A stretch of DNA of 64,000 nucleotides from Coenobita brevimanus (Eukaryota > Arthropoda > Malacostraca > Decapoda > Coenobitidae), in the NCBI GenBank assembly GCA_032717465.1, contig CM064658.1:6347501-6411500 (forward strand), given 5' to 3'. The position numbers and the translations under genes are program-made. How positions within the stretch are numbered: the stretch's first letter is position 1; the number at the start of each line of letters is the position of its first letter. The notes under the pieces are model-generated. The model worked only from the letters and a program-made list of their open reading frames with translations. It was not told where the DNA came from and did not search any database. Shown piece after piece: positions 1 to 10,063 of this stretch.

Positions 1-2
1 GT

Positions 3-59
<57 letters not shown>
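1..59. repeat. (GT)n-(GA)n microsatellite
   Basis: A compound dinucleotide array: about 13 GT units run straight into about 16 GA units. It reaches the window edge, so its full length is unknown. Confidence 0.95.
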
Positions 60-62
<3 letters not shown>

Positions 63-99
63 CATAATGGACTATTCTTGTACTAGCCTTCGAAACTCT

Positions 100-145
<46 letters not shown>
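100..145. repeat. (CA)n microsatellite
   Basis: About 23 uninterrupted CA units, 40 bases after the GT/GA array. The following stretch to about 490 has no gene I recognise; it contains one diverged unit of the satellite seen in tandem at 5,985-6,640 (shared phrase AACTTGGCCCAG near 180). Confidence 0.95.
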
Positions 146-147
<2 letters not shown>

Positions 148-491
148 TGAAATGCTGTTACTTATATTCTTTTCACCGTAACTTGGCCCAGGTTTTCGTC
201 CTTTTGCAGCTTGTTTCATGTAGCTCAGTGGCAGATAAAAACAGTATTTTAGCGGCTCTACATCCTTACCTTAGCACTTCTTCGTGACTAGCATTATATT
301 TCAGTGTTAAAGACAGTGCTACAACTCAGCGTTCAAAGTGGAGGGACGGCAAGTATAGGTCAAGCTAATCGTTATCGTAGATTCGTAACGTCAACATTTT
401 TGCAACTTATCCACGCGAAAAATGACGTTTGGTACAGCCACGTCATTTATTTATTTATTTATTACATAGATTATTTACCATGCAGTATCGC

Positions 492-493
<2 letters not shown>

Positions 494-547
<54 letters not shown>
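494..547. repeat. (AG)n microsatellite
   Basis: About 27 AG units, directly upstream of an RTE-1 3' fragment. Confidence 0.95.
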
Positions 548-548
<1 letters not shown>

Positions 549-576
549 GGAAAACCACACTTTTGTGCAAGAACTT

Positions 577-796
577 GCTAGAGTGAGAGACTAACGAGGA
601 GGGTATGTGAGGTGGAGGGGGGTAGAAGGAGGGGGAGACCGAGGATAAGATAGAATGGAGAGGTATATGAGAGAGGGGTGTATGAGTTTGGGGGAGGACA
701 ACGTAGTGATAGGGGACAGGGTGACATGGAGGCGATTTGTTTGTGGCCAGCCTTTACGGGATTAAGACGTTTGACAATAGACAGATAGATAGATGT
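577..796 (+). mobile_element. RTE-1 retrotransposon, copy A (3' end fragment)
   Basis: About 220 bp matching the last part of the RTE-1 reading frame and its short 3' UTR in copies B and C: the purine-rich GGTGGAGG block, a GAGAGGTATATGAGAGAG-type stretch, the phrase GTGACATGGAGGCGATTTG, then TTTGTGGCCAGCC and a GATAGATAGAT tail. It is heavily 5'-truncated and carries no usable frame. The tail variant (GACAATAGA) is like copies B and E rather than C and D, so it belongs to that subfamily. Sequence from 800 to 1,060 beyond it has no recognised feature. Confidence 0.8.
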
Positions 797-1057
797 TAGA
801 AATATATGTATATATGTACATACGTATGTATATAGACACAAACATACACAGTTATGCACAGAATTATGAAGCGGGTTCTATATGAGAGGGCCCTTGAATT
901 ATGCGCTAATTTTCTGTTTCTGTACATAGATTTGTGATACAGAAAACGGAATTGAAAAGGGGAAGCTTGTTTGTTTATTGTACAGTCGACAACCCTCTGT
1001 GTGAGGTTGAATGTACAGCAAAAAGTTCGTTGGTAGTGTTCTGCTGGCTTTGTATCC

Positions 1058-1059
<2 letters not shown>

Positions 1060-1107
<48 letters not shown>
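1060..1107. repeat. (CT)n microsatellite
   Basis: About 24 CT units followed by C/T-rich, unrecognised sequence to about 1,300. Serine/leucine-rich frames over it are artefacts of the repeat. Confidence 0.95.
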
Positions 1108-1110
<3 letters not shown>

Positions 1111-1524
1111 CTTTCTCACTCCCAACCACCACCTCATTCACCCACTCTCCTAGTAAGTCTCTCCGTCTCACCCAAGCCGATGCAGTTTCACACATTCTCC
1201 GTCTCCTTCCATCCAATTCACTAATAAGAGCGTAGTCAGTCTCACTCATTCTCTCCTAGTCAGTCTTTATTTGCTCAACTTGGTTGAGTATTGTAGGACA
1301 GGTATGTGGAAGAAATACAGTATAAAGATGGTATTTATTAGAAAGCCTGGTTACCGACGAATAGAGTGGTTGAATGTTGAGCTGTTGTGAAGTGGAGGAA
1401 GGGCAGTGCAAAGCTGTCGTAGAGAATGCAAGGGAAATATAAGAATGCCTGGTAAGAGACGGACAGGGTGGCTGTAGGAGTGGTAGAGGATGTATGGATT
1501 AAATACGAGTATTTGCCATGAGAA

Positions 1525-1566
1525 GTAGTAGTAGTAGTAGTGGTGGTGGCGGTAGTATAGTTGTTG
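1525..1566. repeat. GTA/GTG trinucleotide-like tract
   Basis: Interrupted AGTAGTAGT / GGTGGTGGC triplets. Upstream sequence (1,270-1,520) is unrecognised. Confidence 0.7.
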
Positions 1567-1582
1567 TAGCCCGATGTTCATT

Positions 1583-1737
1583 GAAACGTGGACCCAGTGG
1601 ACTGCAGGCTGAAGTTGTCCCTCCCCTGCAGCCAACAACCCGCCTTTCTGGAGAAAGGAGTTGAGGGTCATTTGTATACGTTATCGGAGCCGCCTGGTTA
1701 TATCGGTGCCATTACGAGAAGGCATCCCTTTCCACTA
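1583..1737 (+). repeat. R6 repeat, single dispersed copy
   Basis: Resembles the upstream half of the R6 tandem units at 59-61 kb. Shared landmarks are ACCCAGTGGACTGCAGGCTG, the following CTCCCCTGCAG, the phrase ATATCGGTGCC and GGCATCCCTTTCCA. It ends where LINE-J copy 1 begins. Function unknown. Confidence 0.5.
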
Positions 1738-2214
1738 CACGGGTTTAAATTGCCCCTCTGTAGAGTACAACTCTCACGTGTTGGGAGGCTCCCCACATAC
1801 AGCTCTTCTCAACAAGGTGGAGTCAAAGGCTTTTCGTCTCATTAACTGTCCTCCTGCTGGCTAAAATCAACCTTTGTCTCTGAACTGTCTGCTTGCATTC
1901 ACCACTACGACGGGCGCGTAGCACCCGTCTAGTAACAAACTCTCATCCCTTTTCTGTCCAGCTCTCTGATTTAAGAGTTAACTGTCACTCCCAGTCCTTC
2001 ATGTATGCAACAGGCCAACTCTGGAACTGTCTCCCTCTGTCTGTATTTCCTACTTGTTATGATCTCCAGTCTTTCAAACGCAGTGTGTCCAGGCATCTCG
2101 AAATGAACGGATCTTGAATTTGGCTGTTTTTGTTTTTTTCCTGGAGGGAACGGTTTGGGGACTCCTGGCCTTTGGTTCCTTATTCCTTGCATTAAAAAAA
2201 AAAAAAAAAAAAAA
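1738..2214 (+). mobile_element. LINE-J (Jockey-type) copy 1, 3' end with poly(A)
   Basis: The last ~450 bp of the LINE-J reading frame plus 3' UTR and a 21-base poly(A) tail (2,194-2,214). The fragment corresponds to the C-terminal part of the RT polyprotein in copy 2 ([48 protein letters not shown]). It is severely 5'-truncated and has an internal deletion near 1,850-1,880 that removes most of the stretch between the AFRLIN and ELSAC motifs of copy 2. The coding piece is dead. Confidence 0.9.
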
Positions 2215-2462
2215 TCCGAGTCTCGTTCAAATGGCGGAAGAGAAGACTTGGTGAGGTTATGGGGGGGGGGGGGATGATTCCTTCTAAAGACCTAAACCCG
2301 CCTGTTATACGTACAGAGCAAGTGAACGCGTAAATATGCACATAATACTCAAGGAAAACTTTTAACCTTCGAAATTAGTGAGGTTCGTGTAAGATGTGTT
2401 TTATTATGGAAATATTGCGAAAAGCAGTGATCGGGGTGGAGGGGGTAGGGGAAGGAACTTGT

Positions 2463-4013
2463 GACAGGAAGAAATAGGTTGGGTGGAAGCAATGAAGAAA
2501 GTTAAATCGGGGAAAGCCCCAGGAATTGATGGAGTGTGTGGTGAAATGCTGAAGCATGGGGGAGAGATAGTAGTAGAATGGATGTGGAAGATGTACAGAT
2601 TGGCCTGGGAGGAAGGTAGAGTCCCGGAGGATTGGAAGTCAGGTATAATTATTCCCTTGTACAAAGGGAAAGGGGAAAAAGAAGTGTGTGGTAATCATAG
2701 GGGCATTTGTCTTCGTAGTATAATAGGAAAAGTGTATGGTAGGATACTTATTGACAGAGTTAGAGAAAGAACAGAGAAATTAGTTGGAGAAGAACAGGGA
2801 GGCTTTAGGAAGGGAAGAGGTTGTGTAGATCAGATATTCATTCTTAGATCTTTAGTGGAAAAGTTTCTAGAGAAGGGAAAGAAGTTGTATGCGGCTTTCA
2901 TGGATTTGGAGAAAGCATATGACACGGTGGATAGACAAGGATTGTGGAAAGTGTTAAGAATATATGGAGTAGATGGGAAGTTGTTGAATGCTGTGAAGAG
3001 TATGTACGATGGTGCGAAGGCTGCAGTGCGTGTGGATGGTGAACTAAGTGAATTTTTCTCTTTGAAAGTTGGATTGAAACAGGGATGTGTCATGTCTCCA
3101 TGGTTGTTCGATCTGTACATGGATGGGGTAATAAAAGAGGTACAAGGTAGGGTAGTGGATGTTGGAGTGGCCCTGGTGAGAGGATAGTGTTTGGAAACTC
3201 CCTGTACTGTTGTTTGCAGATGATACTGTGTTGTTGAGTGAAGACGAAGGGGAGCTGCAAGGCTTGGTGGATGAGTTTGGGAGAGTGTGTAAGAAACGGA
3301 ATCTAAAGGTGAATGTAGGGAAGAGTAAAGTGATGGTCTTTGAGAGAGGTGAAGTCAGTGAATGTACAGCGAGGTTGGATGGTGAGGAATTGGAAAATGT
3401 GAGTACGTTTAAGTACTTGGGTAGTGTGATGAGTAAGGATGGAGGTTTGGAGGGTGAAGTGCTTGAAAGGGTACAGCAGGGAAGAAAGGTTGCTGGTTCT
3501 TCGAAAGCAGTGATAAGAAACAGGGAAGTGAGCATGGAAGTGAAAAAGTTACTACATGACAGTATTGTGATACCAACTCAAACGTATGGAAGTGAAGCTT
3601 GGACGTTGTTGGAAGGACACAAGTCAAGAGTGAGAGCAGTGGAAATGAGTTATTTAAGAGGAGCCTGTGGAGTCACGTGGAGAGACAGGCTGACGAATGA
3701 GGATATAAAGGAGCGTTGTGGTGTGGATGTGGATAGGAAGCGTTATGAGGAACACACTGAGGTGGTTTGGCCATGTGGAGAGGATGGAGGGTGAAAGACT
3801 GACGAAGGGAGTGTGAGTGAGGTGGAGGGGGGAAGAGGGAGGGGGAGGCCGAGGATGAGATGGAGGGATGGGGTGGAGAGGTATATGAGAGAGGGGGGTG
3901 TGAGTTGGGAGCAGGGCAGTGAAATGGCGGGGGACAGGGCGACTTGGAGGCGATTTGTTTGTGGCCACCCCAAACGAGATTGAGGCGTCTGGCAATAGAT
4001 AGATAGATAGATA
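2463..4013 (+). mobile_element. RTE-1 retrotransposon, copy B (5'-truncated)
   Basis: A 5'-truncated RTE-1 copy starting within the linker before the reverse transcriptase domain and running through the 3' tail (GATAGATAGATAGATA). The left edge is fuzzy: weak similarity may extend back to about 2,405. It differs from copies C and D across the coding region and in its tail (GGCAATAGATAG instead of GGGCTATAGATAG), and shares these features with copy E, so it defines a second subfamily. Confidence 0.9.
2483..3794 (+). pseudogene. RTE-1 reverse transcriptase, broken (copy B)
   Basis: Encodes the RT domain of an RTE-type non-LTR retrotransposon, which copies element RNA into DNA at a nicked target. 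Visible motifs in order: GKAPGIDGV, DWKSGIIIPLYKGKG, NHRGICLRS, EEQGGFRKGRGCVDQI, AFMDLEKAYD, LKQGCVMSPWLFDLYMDG and FADDTVLLSE (catalytic YADD-box equivalent). The first frame stops at about 3,187 just before FADD; a small deletion and changes relative to copy C disrupt the segment, and the frame resumes at 3,210. The C-terminal region (EVKKLLHDSIVIPT, ACGVTWRDRL) is followed by another break near 3,740. No endonuclease domain remains. Certainly non-functional. Confidence 0.9.
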
Positions 4014-4149
4014 TACAAACTATACCCAAACGAGCCCTCAAATAGTATATAGATGAGGAAAACTTAATACAGCCCATGTAATTACCGAGTTTCGTCTTAG
4101 ATATGCTTATCAAGGAAATTATTTAATGGGGAAGCTATGATGGGGGGGA

Positions 4150-4301
4150 GGGAAGGTGACTAGAACAGCCAAACGACTCCACGGCCCACGCCCCGCGCGC
4201 AGTCGCGCACGCGTACCGTCACTGGTGCCGTGGTCGCCGACTCGCCGGTTCTGTTGATTTGGAGTTGGGCCGAGCTGATGGGTGGGTCTCCGTCGCTTTG
4301 G
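4150..4301 (+). promoter_or_regulatory. CpG-rich stretch, possible promoter and first exon
   Basis: A sharply GC- and CpG-rich patch (dense CG from about 4,185 to 4,290, with GCGCGCAGTCGCGCACGCG) in otherwise A/T-rich DNA. It ends in a good splice-donor sequence, GGGTAAGC, with GT at 4,302-4,303, followed by a T-rich intron-like tract. An ATG at 4,278 opens only eight codons before the donor, so the patch is more likely 5' UTR than coding. No TATA box was recognised. It follows RTE-1 copy B by about 140 bases. Confidence 0.35.
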
Positions 4302-4626
4302 GTAAGCATATTTTTTTTTTCTTTTTTCGCCAACTAAGTGCTTCTATATTCTGTAGTCTAGCTTACTCTAATACTGTGAAACACTTTTAGACTTTGACCT
4401 TGTGTGAAGTTAAAGGGAGTCTGTTAAACTGGATTTTCTGGAATATTTAACCGGCAGCGTCTTTTGGTTGTTTGGAAGTCCGGCCCACACGGTAGCTTCA
4501 TTTTGATTTTCGCCTTTGCAACTTTCATTTTCCATACCCCAGTGTCAGAACGGGATAGTAACATTGTCCTTCATACTTTCCATTGCATTTTTTTCGTGAC
4601 TAGCTGCATATTACGTGTTAATCCAG

Positions 4627-4669
4627 TGTTAAATCTGGGCTTTAAAGATGGCGATGGTAGCCGCAGCAG
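4627..4669 (+). other. candidate small exon with start codon
   Basis: Between a possible acceptor (TTAATCCAG, ending 4,626) and a donor (GCAG|GTGAAG at 4,670) lies a short GC-rich block with ATGGCGATGGTAGCCGCAGC, encoding MAMVAAA. The phase at the donor is 1. If joined to the exon-like block at 9,094, that phase hits a TAG, so either the partner exon is different or the transcript is non-coding. Weak, prediction-only evidence. No feature was recognised at 4,302-4,626 or 4,700-4,925. Confidence 0.2.
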
Positions 4670-4927
4670 GTGAAGGTAGTGAAGCGGATTGGTATTTAAA
4701 TTACGGCTATTTTTTTATTTGCTTTTTTTTTTTTCACCCAGTTTTAATATTCGACAATTTTGAGTAAAGCATTCCAAAAACTGTACCATAGTAAGGTAGC
4801 AGAAAGTATACGACTGAAGGATGTGATTTTGAATTGATTGTAGGTTTGCTTGTTAATTTGGATTTTCATGGGTTTGCCTGCAGATTGACTTTTTTTTTTT
4901 TTTTCAGTGCCTAATTTCAACTGACGA

Positions 4928-5337
4928 AGTTTGAATTCAAGCGACCAAGAAGACTGGTTTGAATTCAGGACCAAGAAGACTGGTTTGAATTCAGGACCAA
5001 GAAGACTGGTTTGAATTCGGGACCAAGAAGAAGAGGATTTGAATTCGGGACCAAGACGACGGGGATTTGAATTCGGGACCAAGACGACGGGGGTTTGAAT
5101 TCAAGCAACCAAGAAAACGAGGGTTTGAATTCATGCGACCACGACGACGGAGTGTTTTAAATCAAGCGACCAAGAAGATGGGAGTTTGAATTCAATTGAC
5201 CAAGAAGACGGGAATTTGAGTTCATGACCAAGAAGACAGGAGTTTGAATTCGTGACCAAGAAGACGGGGGTTTGAAGTCAATTGGCCTGGAAGACGGGGG
5301 CTTGAATTCCAGATCAAGACGGGAGTTTGAATTCCTG
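4928..5337. repeat. Minisatellite, 25-31 bp unit with GAATTC
   Basis: About 14 tandem units of the form GAATTC-(2-6 nt)-GACCAAGAAGACGGGGGTTT. Most units carry an EcoRI site. Unit length varies between 25 and 31 bp through small indels before GACCAAG. A minus-strand frame across the left part reads as a degenerate repeat of GPEFK-type peptides, a by-product of the repeat. Diverged traces (CCAAGGAGAC) continue to about 5,490; 5,490-5,980 has no recognised feature. Confidence 0.9.
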
Positions 5338-5984
5338 GGATGAAGCTTTTCAGTTAAGTATTTTCGTATTCTTCCAGCTCACGCCAATTTGGAGACTTTT
5401 GACTAATAACCAAGGAGACGCATTTTTAAATTAACTAACCATTGATTGCAGACGAGGGTTTTTGACTAAGCAACCAAGGAGACCAATTCCTATACTAGAC
5501 ATTCAAATTCCTGTTGCCATGCTATACCTATTATGAAAAATTGTAATAGTAACCAGTTGCTACCATTTAAGGCTTGTCATGCACAGTGTAAAAGTGCATT
5601 GACTTAATTTTTGATTTAAGGAGTTTTAATTAGTTGTGCTCCCTATCCCCTGAAAGGAGAAGACAGTAGTTGAGGGAATCCAGCCTGCAGTCCATTGGGT
5701 TCTTTATGAAATGGAATAAGGTTCAGTTAAGCTATTTTTTCAGATCCTGTGCTGTAGCTAACAAATTATTTTTCAGGTTATCCAGTAATAAGGAAGAAAC
5801 AGGGAATTTTAGTTAAAACTCACCATAGTTGGGGGCGAGCCTGATCAAGTATTAAAAATTCGGTTGTCAATAGTCGAAAATCCGTTATGTCCAATGATTG
5901 AAAAGTCTGTTATAAAGCTATCCAGGCCCCCTCCCTGCTCTCAAGGTTGGATTTAATAGTTTGACAGCATATTATAGTTTTAAA

Positions 5985-6640
5985 AATTAAGACTGTACTC
6001 ATTTCACACAAACTTGGCCCAGAATTCTGCCCTTGTTCAGTTATCACATCCTTATAGCACTTCATGAAACATATTGCACCCCGTTTAACAGCATATTCTA
6101 GTACCGTACTGTACTAAAAAAAAAATGAAAACTACCCATTTCAAAACCTTGGCCCAGATTTCATGCTATTTGCAGTTAATTTCACATCCTTGTCATTGCA
6201 CTTCCTGAAACAATTATTGCACCCCGTTTGACAGCTTATTCTAGTACTAATGCAAAAACTGTATGCTTTTCAAACAAACTTGGCCCAAAATTTTGCCCTT
6301 TCTTTAATTTTTTCCTTGTCATTGCACATCATGAACATGTATTGTGCCCCATTTTACAGCATATTCTGGTAGTCCTAAAACTAAAAACTACCCATTTCAT
6401 ACAAACTTGGCCCAGATTTTTGCCCCTCTGCAGTTTTCACATCGTTATAGCACTTGATGAAACATTGCGCCTCATCCGACTGCATATTCTAGCCCTAAAA
6501 ATGAGAACTACCAATTTCACAAACTTGGCCCAGAGTTCTGCCTTTTCAGAAGAGTAAATTTCACAACCTTGTCATTGCCCTTCGTCAAACACGTATTATG
6601 CCCCATTTGGCACTTTGTTATGGTCATTTGGTTGGTTCAT
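5985..6640. repeat. Satellite-like tandem repeat, ~120-135 bp unit, five copies
   Basis: Five diverged units, each with AACTTGGCCCAG (at about 6,011, 6,146, 6,270, 6,404 and 6,523), then a GCCC pyrimidine stretch, CACATCCTTATAGCACTTC, ATGAAACA, TTGCACCCCGTTT and ACAGCATATTCTAGTA. Spacing is 119-135 bp. Isolated relatives lie near 180 and near 9,670. A 109-residue frame over it is explained by the repeat and is not a gene. Confidence 0.85.
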
Positions 6641-6776
6641 AGTGTCCTTTAAATCTGGTGTCCAGTTTACAGAGGTACATAGGCTAAAGTGAGGTTTTAA
6701 TGATAGCTTTAATTTTTATTGTTAATGCTTTTCCCATGGAATATTCTTCCCCATTTTTTCCTCCCTATCTTTAAAC

Positions 6777-6871
6777 TATCTATTGTCAGATGCCATAATC
6801 CCGTAAGGGGTGGCCATTTGTTATATGGGGAGGGGCACTAACCCTCCGTCAACCCACTTCACACGCAGGGA
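6777..6871 (-). mobile_element. RTE-1-derived short element (5' UTR fused to 3' tail)
   Basis: Read on the minus strand: a segment like the RTE-1 5' UTR (GTGGGTTGACGGAGGG, TTAGTGCCCCTCCCC) followed almost at once by the RTE-1 3' end (TGGCCACCCCTTACGGGATT, ATGGCATCTGACAATAGATAG). All coding sequence is missing. The same fusion forms the tail of R5 copies at 38,944 and 56,748. Presumably mobilised in trans by RTE-1 because it keeps the 3' end; that is inference. Confidence 0.7.
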
Positions 6872-7260
6872 TCCTTATAATGTTTTATTCAGCTTAAACT
6901 AGATTGGTTAGTTTTAAACCTCCACTATCAGAAATTGCCATATAAATTAATCTTTGGATTAGTAAGGCTCGTATTGTTGACTGGAGCGCCCTAACACCAT
7001 TTTCTGTCCTGTTTGTTACTGTTCTTTCCATATAACTCCTTCTAGTTTTGCCATACTGTGTAAATAACGTGCAAAAGTATACTAATCAGCTCCCTGACAG
7101 TTTTCTAAGTAATTTTTGTTATTGTAAATCTGATATTGCCTTAATCTGCTTAAAAACTTCCAAAAGGATATCAGGCAGCTACATAAATTGCTAAGGGAAA
7201 GGTGTTGGAAAGCTTCCTTAACTGCAGAGTATGTTACCATTAATTTGCAGCCTTGAATTA

Positions 7261-7809
7261 CAGGTACTGTAATACCTCGATATACGATACCCCTAGATGC
7301 AATTCCCCGGCTTGATGATGGGGGTAGAAATTGCACCATACCCCACCTAATGATGGCCAAACCCTGGTTTAACGATGGGTTTTGATTTTTCTTACCGATT
7401 TGGTATTTTAGACTAAAATTGTGTGTTTAGGTTGATATATAAACTTTTTAATTTCGATTAACGTGTTTTAGCCATAGGTGGGGAACATTATTTTGTGGTA
7501 CAATTTACTAAGCCTGATTTTTTTCCAGACATATTTGGTGATATTCAGATTTGATTTGTTGGTTTTAGTGAGTCATTTACAGGTGTTAGGCTTAGGTTAG
7601 CTTCCTTGACAGCTGTTAGGCCATTTAGATTGCCGTTAAACCTGTTTTTGGTCTCATCTGGATGGGTTTTGGCCTTGGTTTGGGGGGAAACCCAAGGCTG
7701 GGAAACAGTCCACATTGAAATACATGTTAAAAGTACCCCGATATACGATAACCCACCTAACAATGGGGTTTTACCTAACCAGTTAGACCACTATACAGGG
7801 GTATGCCTG
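7261..7809. mobile_element. Pogo-like MITE, copy 1
   Basis: A 549-bp non-autonomous DNA element flanked by TA (7,259-7,260 and 7,810-7,811), with imperfect terminal inverted repeats beginning CAGG (left CAGGTACTGTAATACC; right, reverse-complemented, CAGGCATACCCCTGTATA). Internal landmarks: CGATATACGATACCCCTAGA, GGTTTAACGATGGG, GTTAGGCTTAGGTTAGC and CTTGACAGCTGTTAGGCC. CAG ends and a TA duplication are typical of pogo/Tigger elements. It has no transposase. Copy 2 at 17,435 shares the whole body and provides the empty site for RTE-1 copy C. Sequence at 6,880-7,258 and 7,812-8,257 has no recognised feature. Confidence 0.75.
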
Positions 7810-8257
7810 TACATGTCAAGGGTTTTTGAAGTTCTAGCAACCCTATAAGTAATTACTGTACTAAAGGTGGGTCTGTTAAAAGATTGGGATGGTAATAGAT
7901 TGCCTGGATAGTGGATACTTCTGTTAAAAAAATGTATGATGAAACTTGTACAGTGGAGTGTATAACTTGTTGGGAAAATGTTAGATTTGCTGACCTTGCT
8001 GGCATAACTGAATTTGGTCAGCATTGCCCATTCTTGTATCTGTTTCTCATATAGCAGATGCTTGTTTAACGTGGCTGTGTAGTTTTGGCATAGTTTTACC
8101 TCCTGTCCATAGAAAGCATTGTCTAGTTTCAGGCTAGGGAATTCATACTAGGAAACATCATTGATTTAAATATGCTTACCTGTTAATACTAAGGAATTTA
8201 TAGTTTCCCCACACCAGCTCGCTGACTACCCTTACTCTTGTATAGTTTGTATCGTTC

Positions 8258-8356
8258 ATAAAGGCTCCATCATTCTTGCTGGCGTTGGCCCAGGTCACCT
8301 AATGGTGGCTGTCCATGATGCTCAGTCTCGGGGAATCTCTCTATTGTTGGCTATCC
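8258..8356 (-). mobile_element. RTE-2 3' end fragment
   Basis: About 100 bp matching the extreme 3' end of RTE-2 in inverse orientation (plus-strand AAGGCTCCATCATTCTTGC, then CAGGTCACCTAATGGTGGCT and TCTC.ATTGTTGGC). The 3' end motif is shared with fragments at 10,064, 21,398, 35,690 and 41,551. It contains no coding sequence. Confidence 0.7.
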
Positions 8357-8358
8357 CT

Positions 8359-8361
<3 letters not shown>

Positions 8362-8398
<37 letters not shown>
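8362..8398. repeat. Poly(T) tract, 37 bases
   Basis: Uninterrupted T run inside or next to the RTE-2 fragment; it could be the reverse poly(A) of another insertion, but no element body is visible next to it. 8,400-8,574 has no recognised feature. Confidence 0.95.
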
Positions 8399-8401
<3 letters not shown>

Positions 8402-8574
8402 TCATCCCTCATTTAACCTTTAATCCTCTTATCCTCACCGCATGCCTGAATGTCGTCTATTAATAAGATTAATGTAGTTACAGAATACTGTTCAGTAGAC
8501 TATCTGCTGGCAGATTTACTTTATAGCTAGATCAGGTTTCCACTTAACTTACTTGTGATCTAGAACAACTTGAT

Positions 8575-8945
8575 AACTAGTCTGGCCAAGCAGACCAGCT
8601 GCAGGCAAGTAAACAACCTTGCATGTCTGTCAGCTGCAGTGAAATGTACCTTTGTGGTTGAGAGCACCTCATGAGGCACAGGGAAAAGTGTGGTTTGGTT
8701 CCTGGATGTATGCCACATTGGTCTCCACCCAGTTATGGGCACCATAAGAGGCTACATATACCCTATAATTCAGTTATATGGTTACCACCCAGCATTGCCA
8801 ATGGTTTTTGGGATTGGGAAAACATTGGGCATCTACTCTCATTGTAGAGGTACCTGAAATGGAGAGAGAAATGTGCCAGGAAGGATAGGGGGAGAAGTAG
8901 AAGGCAGACAGTGAAAGGGGAAGGAAGAAGTAGGCAGCACAAAGT
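8575..8945 (-). repeat. R5 SINE-like repeat, LINE-3-type tail
   Basis: Minus-strand copy. In element orientation it begins with the GCTGCCTACTTCTTCC head, has a pyrimidine-rich tract ending TTTCAG, a decayed stem-loop (CCAAAAACCATTGGCAATG), then CTGGGTGGTAACCATATAAC, the TAGCCTCTTATGGTGCCC block, CATCCAGGAACCAAACCA, a GAGGTGCT motif and the end CTGGTCTGCTTGGCCAGAC. Structure matches the copies at 33,285 and 42,133. No open frame. Non-autonomous; mode of movement inferred. Confidence 0.75.
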
Positions 8946-9093
8946 CTTAGCAGTTTTCATTGTTTCAAATAATTTTAAGTTAGGCCTAATATGTCTAGTT
9001 TAATGTTTATAGAAACGTTAGTAATGGTGTAGAAGCTAATTTATTTTTTTATAGCATAAAAACAGGTGGCTAACAATTATTACTGTATTCCAG

Positions 9094-9200
9094 TCTCCCA
9101 AGACTACAACTGTCAAGACCACAATTTCCAGCCGAGACCACCACCATTACCATAGCCGCTGTCTTCGTTCCAGGGAGGCTGTCATCTCGCTGCTAAAAAG
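9094..9200 (+). other. candidate internal exon (107 bp)
   Basis: A GC-richer block between a good acceptor (TACTGTATTCCAG) and a good donor (AAAAAG|GTGAGG). One phase is open throughout (SPKTTTVKTTISSR... ending LLK); the other two contain stops. If joined to the acceptor at 22,963, the open phase would end in TGA immediately after the junction. No domain recognised and codon evidence is thin. Around it, 8,950-9,090 and 9,200-10,060 hold nothing recognised except a 22-base poly(A) at 9,309-9,330 and one isolated satellite phrase near 9,670. Confidence 0.3.
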
Positions 9201-10063
9201 GTGAGGACATTTAAGGTTTTGAATCATGCCATTGATAGGTCCTCCCACTTGCTGCCAAAACGTGCCTCAGAAGATATTAAGCAAAGCATAAAATTTGATT
9301 CTTCTATTAAAAAAAAAAAAAAAAAAAAAAACGTAACTGAAGTGTTAGTTTTAAAGTAGCAAAATTGGTAACTGTAGCTCCCTCCCATGAAATACTCTGA
9401 ACAGCCAGCTGAAGACCCATGAATTTTGGGGTACGTTCTAATGCCATTAGTAAGCTGAAAGTACCATTAGTCTGTGTAGGCAAAATTATTTCCCTAGATT
9501 TGTTTCTGTTCATAATCAAGGGTTGTTTTGAGATTGTATACAAGTGATGGGATATCTTATTGTATTTTTCGTGAAGTTTACTTGAATTTTGTTAGTACCA
9601 TTAATTTGTTAGTTTGACAGTGAGGGGGAGGTTCACCTGCAGTAGCCCTGATTATTGTACTTTCACAGTAACTTGGCCTTAAATTCTTCAGTGCTGAGCT
9701 GTACCAGTATTCTGGAGTATCCTTGCCAAGTGCTGTGGAAAGGATGTTGATCCATTGTATAGTTTGAAATAAGCTACAATAGGATGAAAATCTTTGCAGT
9801 TAGAGAAAAAGCAATAGCCTTGTGATGGACAAGCTGAGATTTCAGTGTTGAAGCTGACACCATTAGGGTATACAGGGAGCATGACTTCTAAAACCCAGTA
9901 TTGTGTTTGAAGCTTGTTGAAAAACAACTTGGCATAACCCCATCGAAGACTAAATGCTTAAGATTAGGGTGCTATAGTCCACCACAACCCATATTTCCCC
10001 CTTCAAAAGTAGAGACTGCATTCTCGTCTGTCAAGGAAGCTCCCTAACACCTTTTCCTCGCAT

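Noticed and set aside
1..145. Regulatory meaning of the GT/GA/CA arrays
   Set aside because: Simple microsatellites; nothing next to them suggests a gene.
3044..3535. 163-codon minus-strand frame over RTE-1 copy B
   Set aside because: Ser/Pro/Leu-rich shadow of the purine-rich RTE-1 coding strand; the plus strand has clear RT motifs. The same applies to the long minus frames at 17.7-18.7, 18.7-20.8 and 50.7-53.2 kb, and to the plus frames at 57.3-59.1 kb.
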